31,354 nt of DNA from DASQQQ01 sp036390995 (GTDB lineage: Bacteria > Actinomycetota > UBA4738 > HRBIN12). The notes below the pieces were generated by a model that saw only the letters and a program-made list of their open reading frames with translations, did no database searches and was not told the origin of the DNA. Made by a program: the position numbers and the translations under genes. Positions 23,942 through 31,190 of this stretch are shown one piece after another (within the stretch, counting starts at the first letter, position 1; the number at the start of each line of letters is the position of its first letter). The DNA lies in NCBI GenBank assembly GCA_036390995.1, contig DASWAT010000115.1, positions 1 to 31,354 on the forward strand. The letters run 5' to 3'.

Positions 23942-23959
23942 AGCCTAATGCGGTAGCGT
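23942..23959. promoter_or_regulatory. Divergent, overlapping -10 elements of the inverted gene and kbl
   Basis: TAGGCT on the minus strand (23947-23942) serves the inverted gene with a leader of about 20 bases. TAGCGT on the plus strand (23954-23959) serves kbl, whose ATG is 10 bases away. Only 6 bases separate the hexamers, so polymerase at one site would exclude the other. Confidence 0.45.
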
Positions 23960-23969
23960 GGTGGTGGAC

Positions 23970-25151
23970 ATGGGCGGCGCGCTCGACTACCTGAAGGACG
24001 AGTTGGAGCAGCTCGAAGTCCAGGGACTCCTGATCCGTGAACGGGTCCTCGAGGGACCCACGGGCGCCAGAGCCAGGTTCGACGGCCGCGACGTGGTCAA
24101 CCTCGCGTCGAACAACTACCTGGGCCTTGCGAACCATCCGCGGATGAACGCCGCTGCCTCGAAGGCCGCCGCCGAGCTGGGGGCGGGGAGCGGCGCGGTC
24201 CGGACGATCGCCGGAACGATGACGATGCACCGGCAGCTGGAGCGGCGGTTCGCGGACTTCAAGCACGCCGAGGACGCGCTGATGTTCCAATCGGGCTTCA
24301 CCGCGAACGCAGGGACCGTGGCGGCCATCCTCACGAAGGAGGACGTGATCGTCTCGGACCAGCTGAACCACGCGTCGATCATCGACGGCGCGCGACTGTC
24401 GAGGGCAGAGATCAAGGTGTTCCCGCACAAGGACGCGCAGGCTGCGGGCGAGCTCCTTCAGGAGACGAGGCGCCCGGGCCGCCGTCAGCTCCTCATCACT
24501 GACGGGGTGTTCTCGATGGACGGCGACATCGCCCCGCTTCCCGACCTCGTCGAGGTGGCCGAGGAGCACGGCGCGATCATGATGATCGACGACGCTCACG
24601 CTTCGGGCGTCCTCGGATCGGGCGGTGCCGGGACCGTCGATCACTTCGGCCTCCACGGTCGCGTCGACGTGCAGGTGGGCACCCTGTCGAAAGCCATCGG
24701 CGTGCTGGGCGGCTTCATCGCGGGACCATCGCACCTGACCAGGTGGCTGCAGAACCGAGGACGGCCCTATCTGTTCTCCACCAGTGCCCCGCCCGCAGTG
24801 GTGGCGGCGTGCATGGAGGCCCTCGACATCATCGGCGACGAGCCGGATCGCCTCGAACGCCTGTGGAGCAACACCGCCTTCTTCAAGGAGGGGCTCCACG
24901 CACTCGGGTTCGACACCGGCGCCAGCGAGACCCCCATCACCCCGGTGGTCACGGGCGACGAGGAGAAGACGCAGACCCTGGCCCGCCGCCTGTTCGAGGA
25001 GGGCGTGTTCACCCCCGCGATCGTCTACCCGACGGTGGCCAAGGGCAGGGCCCGAGTTCGCACCATCGTCACGGCGGACCACACGGAGGAGGACCTGAAG
25101 GAGGCCCTCGACGTCTTCGAGCGGGTGGGCAAGGAGCTGGACCTGCTCTAG
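23970..25151 (+). CDS. kbl: 2-amino-3-ketobutyrate CoA ligase (glycine C-acetyltransferase)
   Basis: This is a 393-residue PLP enzyme of the alpha-oxoamine synthase family. It would split 2-amino-3-ketobutyrate with CoA into glycine and acetyl-CoA, completing threonine breakdown begun by tdh. Family features are NLASNNYLGLANHP, GAGSGAVRTIAGT, FQSGFTANAG, the cofactor Asp and His in MIDDAHASGVLG (D207, H210) and the PLP lysine K241 in VGTLSKAIGVLGG. BioF-type enzymes look similar, but the nearby tdh favours this assignment. The ATG at 23970 lies 10 bases after a TAGCGT hexamer; in-frame GTG codons from 23958 are alternatives. The stop shares CTAG with the stop of the convergent TetR gene. Confidence 0.9.
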   Translation: MGGALDYLKDELEQLEVQGLLIRERVLEGPTGARARFDGRDVVNLASNNYLGLANHPRMNAAASKAAAELGAGSGAVRTIAGTMTMHRQLERRFADFKHAEDALMFQSGFTANAGTVAAILTKEDVIVSDQLNHASIIDGARLSRAEIKVFPHKDAQAAGELLQETRRPGRRQLLITDGVFSMDGDIAPLPDLVEVAEEHGAIMMIDDAHASGVLGSGGAGTVDHFGLHGRVDVQVGTLSKAIGVLGGFIAGPSHLTRWLQNRGRPYLFSTSAPPAVVAACMEALDIIGDEPDRLERLWSNTAFFKEGLHALGFDTGASETPITPVVTGDEEKTQTLARRLFEEGVFTPAIVYPTVAKGRARVRTIVTADHTEEDLKEALDVFERVGKELDLL

Positions 25152-25894
25152 GTCCTGCCCGGGTTCCCCGTCGCTACCGTCCCGGTTCGGGTGCGGATGC
25201 CGTCCAACAGCAGCTCGAGCCCGAAGTCGAACGTGGCGTCCATGTCGCACTGGATGATGTACGGCGCGAGCTCTGCGAACCTCGGGAGCTCGTCGACGGG
25301 GATCAGCCGCAGGACCTCGTCGGGGTCGGCGGCCAGCCCGGCCGACGGGTTCTCTGCCAACAGGTTTCCGACCTCCATCATGACGTAGCCGAAGATGTAG
25401 CCACCGACGGCCCTGAACGCCTGCACCGTCTCCTGCTCGGACAGTCCGGCTCGGCGCAGGATGTCGAGCGCGTGCTCCATGGGCTTCAACGCGACGACCG
25501 ACGTCATCGGGTGCTTCCGCTCGGCGAGGAGTCGAACCACGTTCGGATGGGACTTCAACACGCGCCGCCACTCGTGCGAGGCGCCGCGGGCTTGCTCGTG
25601 CCAATCGGCTGACTCGGGAGGAGAGGCCATCTCCGCCAGCACGAGCTCGGTGATCCCGTCGAGGAGGTCCTCCTTGTCCTTCACGTGGTTGTAGAGGGAC
25701 ATCGCCTCCACACCGACCTCCCGGCCGAGGCGCCGCATCGTCACGGCTTCCAGCCCCTCTTCGTCCATGATCCTCAGGGCAGCCCGGATCACTCGCTCGC
25801 GCGTGAGGGGTTCTCGGCGGCGCCTGCCGGCACCCTGGTCATCGGCGCGTTCCGCCCCGGGCGGGTTCATCCCCCGTTCATCCGTGTGCTGCAT
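25148..25894 (-). CDS. TetR-family regulator (TetR_C type)
   Basis: This 248-residue regulator has a disordered basic N-terminus (1-28) before the DNA-binding domain: LTRERVIRAALRIMDEEG, then the recognition helix region VGVEAMSLYNHVKDKEDLLDGI. The C-terminal domain, with ADWHEQARGASHEWRRVLKSHP and FRAVGGYIFGYVMMEVG, matches the class of tetracycline-repressor-like C-terminal domains. It is divergent from the MMPL exporter gene and probably represses it in response to an exported compound. The ATG at 25894 has GAGAGAGGA upstream; a later ATG (MNPPGA) is also possible. It shares its stop CTAG with kbl. Confidence 0.9.
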   Translation of the reverse strand: MQHTDERGMNPPGAERADDQGAGRRRREPLTRERVIRAALRIMDEEGLEAVTMRRLGREVGVEAMSLYNHVKDKEDLLDGITELVLAEMASPPESADWHEQARGASHEWRRVLKSHPNVVRLLAERKHPMTSVVALKPMEHALDILRRAGLSEQETVQAFRAVGGYIFGYVMMEVGNLLAENPSAGLAADPDEVLRLIPVDELPRFAELAPYIIQCDMDATFDFGLELLLDGIRTRTGTVATGNPGRT

Positions 25895-25922
25895 CGTGGG
25901 AATCCTCTCTCCGAAAAACCGG

Positions 25923-25978
25923 TTGACACCTTACATCGTACACCTATACTGGCTGACGCCGTAAGCATATGCCGTAAG
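25923..25978 (+). promoter_or_regulatory. MMPL promoter with repeated CTTAC half-sites
   Basis: TTGACA (25923-25928) and TATACT (25945-25950), 16 bases apart, are the best sigma-70-like promoter in the window. CTTAC occurs in the spacer (25930). Its complement GTAAG occurs twice just downstream, inside a 9-base direct repeat GCCGTAAGC (25958-25966 and 25971-25979). These half-sites around the start of transcription could be operators for the divergent TetR protein. Confidence 0.6.
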
Positions 25979-26023
25979 CCTCGCCGGTCCAAGCGGCCGG
26001 GGAAGATCTCAAGGGGGACCGAG

Positions 26024-28321
26024 ATGAAGCTGAGCCCGGAAACGCTGGCCCGCGCGAGCAGCCGTCACCCGTGGCGCACGCTCGGCCTGTGGCTCGTGTT
26101 GATCGCGTCCATGGGTTTCGTGATGACCGGCTTGCTGGCCGGCGTCCTGAACCAGGACATCGCCTTCACGAACAACCCGGAGTCGGTGCGCGCACAGGAC
26201 GTGCTCGATCAGAAGTTCGCCACGACCCGCTCGGCGGACACCGAGTTCTTCATCGTCCACTCGGACTCGCTGACGGTGGACGACCCGCAGTTCAAGGAGG
26301 TCGTCGGGCAGGTGCAGGGCAGGATCGCCTCGCTGCCGAACGGCATCCTCGCGAACCCCCCGGCCACCTACTACGACGTGTTGGCACAGGCGCCGGATCA
26401 GGCTTCAGGGCTCGTGTCGCAGGACAAGCACTACACGCTGATCCCCACGGAGCTGAAGGACGTCAACGACACGACGATCGCGGAGCTGCGTGACGTGGCG
26501 ACCTCGGCCCGAACCGACGGCTTCACCGTGCAGGTCGCAGGTCAGGGAGCCCTGAACGCGGACTTCACGAAGATCGCCGAGGAAGACCTCCGGAAGGGCG
26601 AATCGACCGGCATCGGGATCGCGCTCGTCGTGCTGATCGTGGTGTTCGGGTCGATCGTGGCGGCCGTCCTCCCGATCGTGATGGGGCTCTTCGCCATCGT
26701 CGTGGCGCTCGGTCTCGTGGCCCTGATCGGACAGCTCTTCCAGTTCAACCTGTTCGTGGAGAACATGGTGACGATGATCGGCCTGGCGGTCGGCATCGAC
26801 TACTCCCTGTTCATCGTGTCTCGCTACCGGGAGGAGCGGAAGAAGGGCTTCGACAAGCTCGAAGCCATCGGCGCCGCCGGTGCCACCGCGAACCGTGCGG
26901 TCTTCTTCAGCGGGCTCACGGTCGTGCTCGCGCTGGCGGGGATGTTCATCATCCCAACGACGATCTTCCGCGCCCTGGCCGGGGGCGCCATCTTGGTGAC
27001 GGTCGCCTCGCTGGCGGCCTCGATGACGCTGCTGCCGGCGCTCCTCGCGCTGCTCGGCGACCGCATCAACTGGCCCCGTCTGTCGAGGCGGGCTCGGGTG
27101 GACTCGGATCACGATCCTCGGGGCGGGTTCTGGGATCGCCTGACCCGTGGGGTCATGGTCCGTCCGGTGGCGTTCCTGGTGGCCAGCGTCCTGGTCCTGG
27201 GCGGCCTCGGGGCGTTCTACTTCCAGATGAACCGGGGAACCTCGCAGAACGTGAGTCAGCTCCCGGACGACTTCCAGTCGAAGGAGGCGTTCCTCACGCT
27301 CCAGCGGGAGTTCCAGGGCAACCGGACCGACCCCGCCAGGATCGTCATCACCGGCGACGTCCAGTCGCTCGACGTCCAGGCCGCCATCGCCCGGCTGCAA
27401 CAGGGGATCGCGAACGACAAGACGTTCGCTCCGGAGACACAGCCGATCGTCAGCCAGGACGGAACGACGATCGAGCTGGACGCCTACTTCCGCGGTGACT
27501 CCTCGAACGACGCGGCGTTCCAGGGGATCCGCGATCTTCGGAGCAGGCTGGTCCCGGCGGCCTTCAACGGCGTGAACGGCGCGGAGGTGCTGGTCGGCGG
27601 GAACACGGCGTTCTTCACGGACTTCATGGACGTCGCGAACCGGTACCAGTGGATCGTTCTGGTGTTCGTGCTGGGGCTCTCATTCGTGCTGCTCACGGTG
27701 GTCTTCCGCTCGATCGTGCTGCCGGTGAAGGCGATCCTCATGAACCTGCTGTCCGTGGGAGCCGCCTACGGCGCACTGACCCTCGTGTTCCAGAAGGGGG
27801 TCGGGATCGGGATCTTCAACGCCATCGGGTTCCAGTTCCAGCGGACCCGGGCGATCGAGGCCTGGTTGCCGCTGTTCCTGTTCTCGGTGCTGTTCGGGCT
27901 CTCGATGGACTACCACGTGTTCCTGCTGACCCGCATCCGCGAGGAGTACGACAGGACCGGCGACAATACGGAGGCCGTGGCCTACGGGCTCCGCACGACG
28001 GCCGGCATCATCACCGGTGCGGCGGCCATCATGGTCGCGGTGTTCACGGGCTTCGCCGCAGGCCGCCTCGGCCCGCTCCAGCAGATGGGGTTCGGCCTCG
28101 CCGTCGCCGTGTTCATGGACGCCACGATCGTCCGGACGCTGCTCGTTCCGGCCGGTATGCGCCTCCTCGGCGACTGGAACTGGTTCCTGCCGACCTGGCT
28201 CGAGTGGCTGCCGAAGATCGACGTCGAGGGCCACGAGCCGTCGCAGCACGTGCTCCGGCCCGAGCTCGAGCACGTGCCCGCCGACGCCGGCGTGGAGGTC
28301 GTTCCGGCCGACGAGCGCTGA
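26024..28321 (+). CDS. MMPL-family RND exporter
   Basis: This 765-residue inner-membrane transporter belongs to the MMPL/RND superfamily, which exports lipids or hydrophobic compounds using the proton gradient. It has the two-fold repeat: a membrane segment near 19-42, a periplasmic domain (about 45-195), a group of five segments (about 197-345), then the same order again from about 375 to 740. The conserved proton-relay Asp-Tyr pairs are seen in GLAVGIDYSLFIVSRYREE and FGLSMDYHVFLLTRIREEY. A short charged cytoplasmic tail ends the protein. The ATG at 26024 follows AAGGGGG by 6 bases. It is divergent from TetR. The substrate is unknown. Confidence 0.92.
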   Translation: MKLSPETLARASSRHPWRTLGLWLVLIASMGFVMTGLLAGVLNQDIAFTNNPESVRAQDVLDQKFATTRSADTEFFIVHSDSLTVDDPQFKEVVGQVQGRIASLPNGILANPPATYYDVLAQAPDQASGLVSQDKHYTLIPTELKDVNDTTIAELRDVATSARTDGFTVQVAGQGALNADFTKIAEEDLRKGESTGIGIALVVLIVVFGSIVAAVLPIVMGLFAIVVALGLVALIGQLFQFNLFVENMVTMIGLAVGIDYSLFIVSRYREERKKGFDKLEAIGAAGATANRAVFFSGLTVVLALAGMFIIPTTIFRALAGGAILVTVASLAASMTLLPALLALLGDRINWPRLSRRARVDSDHDPRGGFWDRLTRGVMVRPVAFLVASVLVLGGLGAFYFQMNRGTSQNVSQLPDDFQSKEAFLTLQREFQGNRTDPARIVITGDVQSLDVQAAIARLQQGIANDKTFAPETQPIVSQDGTTIELDAYFRGDSSNDAAFQGIRDLRSRLVPAAFNGVNGAEVLVGGNTAFFTDFMDVANRYQWIVLVFVLGLSFVLLTVVFRSIVLPVKAILMNLLSVGAAYGALTLVFQKGVGIGIFNAIGFQFQRTRAIEAWLPLFLFSVLFGLSMDYHVFLLTRIREEYDRTGDNTEAVAYGLRTTAGIITGAAAIMVAVFTGFAAGRLGPLQQMGFGLAVAVFMDATIVRTLLVPAGMRLLGDWNWFLPTWLEWLPKIDVEGHEPSQHVLRPELEHVPADAGVEVVPADER

Positions 28322-28626
28322 CATCCCCGCACGGCTCGCGCACTTCGTCCCCGTGGAGCACACCGCGTTCGCGAGATCCCGGTTGGGCCGGGAGCCGGTG
28401 CTCGCCGTGGAGCAGACCGTGGTGCTCGACACGGACCCCGAGCGAGCGCGGCGCGCCGCTCGACGCCGCGGTCGCCATGGGCGATGCCGACCGGATCGCC
28501 CGTCGCGTCCGCGAGCACTGGGAGGCCGGTGCCGATCACGTCTGCGTCCAGGTGGTTTCAGAGGACGAGGACGACCCGTATCTATCCCAGCTGCGCGAGC
28601 TGGGGTCGGCGCCGGTGGAGGGTTAG
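28322..28626 (+). pseudogene. Remnant of an LLM-class F420-dependent oxidoreductase
   Basis: Two frames read consecutively give the last part of a luciferase-like F420 oxidoreductase. The first (about 28335-28470) gives HFVPVEHTAFARSRLG and VLAVEQTVVLDTDPERARR. The second, one frame over (about 28458-28626), gives AMGDADRIARRVREHWEAGADHVCVQVV and then a stop. The N-terminal two thirds are missing, and about 35 family residues are lost at the frame switch near 28445-28465, within a GC-rich CGCGGCGCGCCGCTCGACGCCGCG run. It abuts the MMPL stop directly and has no start signal. This is a degraded gene piece, not an expressed enzyme. Confidence 0.75.
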
Positions 28627-29312
28627 GTCCCCGCAAGGCCGAGCCGGGCGATCACCGCCGCGGAGCTGAGCTCCCGGAGCGCATCGGCGGCGATCCATCG
28701 AGCGGTTCTCGAATCGAGGCACCGGATCCGCTCGGCACACGCGACGGCCTCGCGATGAAGGTCCGGACTCCGCTTGCCGATCTGCCGGAGAGCCCAGTTC
28801 ACGGCCTTCTTCACGTAGTTCCGCTCGTCTGTCGCCTGCGCCTCGATCACGGGGAGGAAGGTGACGAACCGGTCGTCGTCCACGTCCTTGCGGTGCACGG
28901 CCGCCGCCGCCACGGTGGCGAACGCGGCGCGCTTCACGAACTCGGGGCGGCGGGTGCTCCAGGCGGCCGCTTTCTCGAAGGCGAATGGGGTGCCGTCGAA
29001 CAGGTTGCTGCAGACCTGGTCGCACAGGTCCCACGAGTCGAAGTCCCGTGCCCACCTCTCCATCTGCGCCTTCGTCACCCGCAGGGGGTCGTCGACCATG
29101 CCCGCCAGGATCCTGGCTTCGTGGACCTCCGTGTCCCACAGGCTGAGCGCGAGCTGGTGGTCCCGTCCGGTCCGCCGCGCCAGCCGGCGGAGGTCGGGGA
29201 TCGAGACTCCCAGAGCCCGATCCACCGCGATCCCGTAGCGGGCCATGCCGGGGAGCCTCGACGGGTCCGCCCCCCGGCGGAGCTCGCTCATGACCGAGCG
29301 CACCTTGGTCAC
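28623..29312 (-). CDS. DNA alkylation repair protein (AlkD-like, HEAT repeats)
   Basis: This is a 229-residue all-helical protein of the AlkD-type family, which excises alkylated bases such as 3- and 7-methylpurines. Typical segments are ALSLWDTEVHEARILAGMV, WARDFDSWDLCDQVC and KKAVNWALRQIGKRSPDLH, which supply the Trp and Asp residues expected in the DNA-binding cleft. I chose the GTG at 29312 because GAGGAGG lies 5 bases upstream. A GTG at 29366, directly after the previous gene's stop, is also in frame. It is the second gene of a minus-strand pair with the polysaccharide deacetylase. The stop overlaps the remnant's stop by 4 bases. Confidence 0.85.
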   Translation of the reverse strand: MTKVRSVMSELRRGADPSRLPGMARYGIAVDRALGVSIPDLRRLARRTGRDHQLALSLWDTEVHEARILAGMVDDPLRVTKAQMERWARDFDSWDLCDQVCSNLFDGTPFAFEKAAAWSTRRPEFVKRAAFATVAAAAVHRKDVDDDRFVTFLPVIEAQATDERNYVKKAVNWALRQIGKRSPDLHREAVACAERIRCLDSRTARWIAADALRELSSAAVIARLGLAGT

Positions 29313-29366
29313 CTCCACCTCCTCAACCGGAGCTCGCGACGATCGTCCCGGCCGCGGGCTGTTCAC

Positions 29367-30551
29367 CTAGGCGCCCGAGGACCCGGGCGAGGAGCGCATC
29401 GCGGCCCCCATCGGCACCAGGCGAAGGCCCATCCTGCGGATCCCGCGGATGATCCTGGGCAGGGCCCGGATCGTCGCGGACCGGTCGCCGCCGCCGTCGT
29501 GGAGATCGACCACGGCCCCGGGCCGCACGTTGCGGAGGACGTTCGCCGCGATCGACTTCGGCGTCGCCGAGGAGGACCAGTCGCGTGGGTCGACGTCCCA
29601 CAGGGCGATGCGCATCCCCTGCTCGTGCGCCGCGGTGAGGACCTTCGGATCCCAGCTGCCGCCCGGCGGCCGGAAGAGCGTGGGGCGCACACCGAACCGG
29701 TGCTCGAGCAGGTCACTGGTCTGGGAGAGCTCGGTCTGGAGGCGGTGGGGCTTCAGCCGGGCGAACCGCGGGTCTTCCACGTGGTCCCAGGAATGGTTAC
29801 CGATCTCCATCCCGGCGCGGATCACGTCGCTGACGATCCCCGGATAGCGATCGACGAGATACCCGATGACGAAGAACGTGGCCTTCACGTGCATCCGCTC
29901 GAGGAGGGCGAGGATCTTGCGGGTTCCCCCCGGCCACGGTCCGTCGTCGAAGGTGAGGGCCACGGCGGGCGGCATGTCGGCCTTCCCGAGGGATCGGTAC
30001 CGGACCGATACGATCTTGCCCGAGCGTCGGCCTTCCACGGTGATGCGTTCAACCTTCGAGGTGGCGAGGCTGTACTGAGGGTTGCCGGGACGTACGCCCG
30101 GCAGCCGGTCGAGGATGCGCCGGGTTCCCTCCGTGCGATCGGCGCCGTTCGCCACCTCGATCCGATCGCCGTCGCGCAACATGGTGGACCGAGAGGCGTC
30201 CTCCCCGTTCAGCAGGATGGCCCCGGGATCGGCCTGCGGGTCGAGCACCACGCCCTCGACGTCGAGGAGTCGCCCGGGGCGCGCCCGCAGGTGTAGTTCG
30301 TGGGCGGCACCACCGATCGTGGTGTCGTGCGCCAGCATCACCGGCTCGCCGTTCACCACGACGTGCAGGGGAGGGGGCAGGTCGCCGACGGCCACGGACA
30401 CGGCCAGCGGCATGACGGCGACGCCGAGCACGATCGCGGCGCGCAGTCCGATGCGGGCGCGGGCCGGCGAGCTCACGAAGGACATGTCCCGGGCAGCATG
30501 AAGACGCGTTCCCCTCGGCCATGGGGTGAACCGGTATCGAACCATAGACAC
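29367..30551 (-). CDS. Polysaccharide deacetylase (NodB domain) with N-terminal beta-rich domain
   Basis: This is a 394-residue membrane-anchored carbohydrate esterase family 4 enzyme acting on cell-wall or capsule N-acetyl sugars. A membrane segment or signal lies at about residues 35-55. Residues 62-140 form a small beta-rich region (LHVVVNGEPVML, GAILLNGEDASRSTMLRDGDRIEVANG) that I do not assign. The NodB domain has motif 1 TFDDGP (200-205), motif 2 GNHSWDH with metal ligands H253 and H257, motif 3 RPPGGSWD, motif 4 WDVDPRDW and motif 5 VDLHDGGGD (H351). The GTG at 30551 was chosen because GGAGGA lies 6 bases upstream; ATGs at 30545 and 30485 are alternatives. Confidence 0.9.
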   Translation of the reverse strand: MSMVRYRFTPWPRGTRLHAARDMSFVSSPARARIGLRAAIVLGVAVMPLAVSVAVGDLPPPLHVVVNGEPVMLAHDTTIGGAAHELHLRARPGRLLDVEGVVLDPQADPGAILLNGEDASRSTMLRDGDRIEVANGADRTEGTRRILDRLPGVRPGNPQYSLATSKVERITVEGRRSGKIVSVRYRSLGKADMPPAVALTFDDGPWPGGTRKILALLERMHVKATFFVIGYLVDRYPGIVSDVIRAGMEIGNHSWDHVEDPRFARLKPHRLQTELSQTSDLLEHRFGVRPTLFRPPGGSWDPKVLTAAHEQGMRIALWDVDPRDWSSSATPKSIAANVLRNVRPGAVVDLHDGGGDRSATIRALPRIIRGIRRMGLRLVPMGAAMRSSPGSSGA

Positions 30552-30590
30552 GGGGCTTCCTCCAACGGTTCCGTCTGAGAGCATGCGTCC

Positions 30591-30992
30591 ATGGGCCGAA
30601 CCGGCGATGCCGTACACGGAACGCGCACCGCGCTGCTGGTCGGTGACGTGTTGGCGCTTGTCGCGTTCGTCCTGGTGGGTGTGGCCGAGCACGACGGTCG
30701 CATCACCGCCGGACTCGTCCTCCGCACGGCCGGGCCCCTGCTGATCGGGTGGTTCGCGCTGACGGCGGTGCTGGGGACCTATCGGAGCCCGGGCCTTCGG
30801 ACGCTCCTGACGACCTGGATCGCGACCGTCCCTATGGCGGTGGTGGTGCGCTCGATCATCGCCGGAGGGCCGTGGGGCGTTCGCCTGATGGTCTTCCTCG
30901 GCGTGGCGCTGGCGTTCACCCTGCTGTTCCTGCTGGCCGGCCGAGCGGCAACGGGTGCACTGGCCAGGTCACGTCCGCCGGTTCGTCAGTAG
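30591..30992 (+). CDS. DUF3054-family membrane protein
   Basis: This is a 133-residue protein with four membrane segments (about 12-32, 42-62, 72-91, 97-117). The start ALLVGDVLALVAFVLVGVAEHDG and the PLLIGWFALTAVLGTY segment match the DUF3054 pattern (Asp in helix 1, Gly-Trp in helix 2). The function is unknown. It is divergent from the deacetylase by 39 bases. Its last 7 bases overlap the convergent small membrane protein gene. Confidence 0.82.
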   Translation: MGRTGDAVHGTRTALLVGDVLALVAFVLVGVAEHDGRITAGLVLRTAGPLLIGWFALTAVLGTYRSPGLRTLLTTWIATVPMAVVVRSIIAGGPWGVRLMVFLGVALAFTLLFLLAGRAATGALARSRPPVRQ

Positions 30993-31186
30993 TCGTCCCT
31001 GCCTCGCCGTTCGATCTCCTTGCGGAACCGGTACACGCGGAAGCGGAACCAGTAGTACGCCAACGCGGTGAGGAACGCGATCGTCAGCAGGATCGACAGC
31101 ACGATGACCAGCGTGGTCTTGATGACCAGGCCGAGCACGCCGAAGATCGCCGCCAGCAGCAGAAGGATCAGGATGAGCGTGACCAC
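30986..31186 (-). CDS. Small membrane protein, unknown function
   Basis: This 66-residue protein has two hydrophobic helices (about 2-22 and 24-45) and then a basic, charged tail (RFRVYRFRKEIERRGRDDY). Similar short proteins are common in Actinobacteria, with no known role. The GTG at 31186 has AGGA 9 bases upstream, within the end of the preceding alpha/beta hydrolase gene, and lies 4 bases after its stop, so the two are probably one operon. Confidence 0.7.
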   Translation of the reverse strand: MVTLILILLLLAAIFGVLGLVIKTTLVIVLSILLTIAFLTALAYYWFRFRVYRFRKEIERRGRDDY

Positions 31187-31190
31187 CCGG

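Noticed and set aside
23907..25604. 565-codon open frame on the minus strand
   Set aside because: It is antisense to kbl and out of frame with the TetR gene, with no family similarity.
28477..28626. Short open frame with ATG as a separate small protein
   Set aside because: It is the tail of the F420 oxidoreductase family (AMGDADRIARRVREH...), has no ribosome site and is better explained as a gene remnant.
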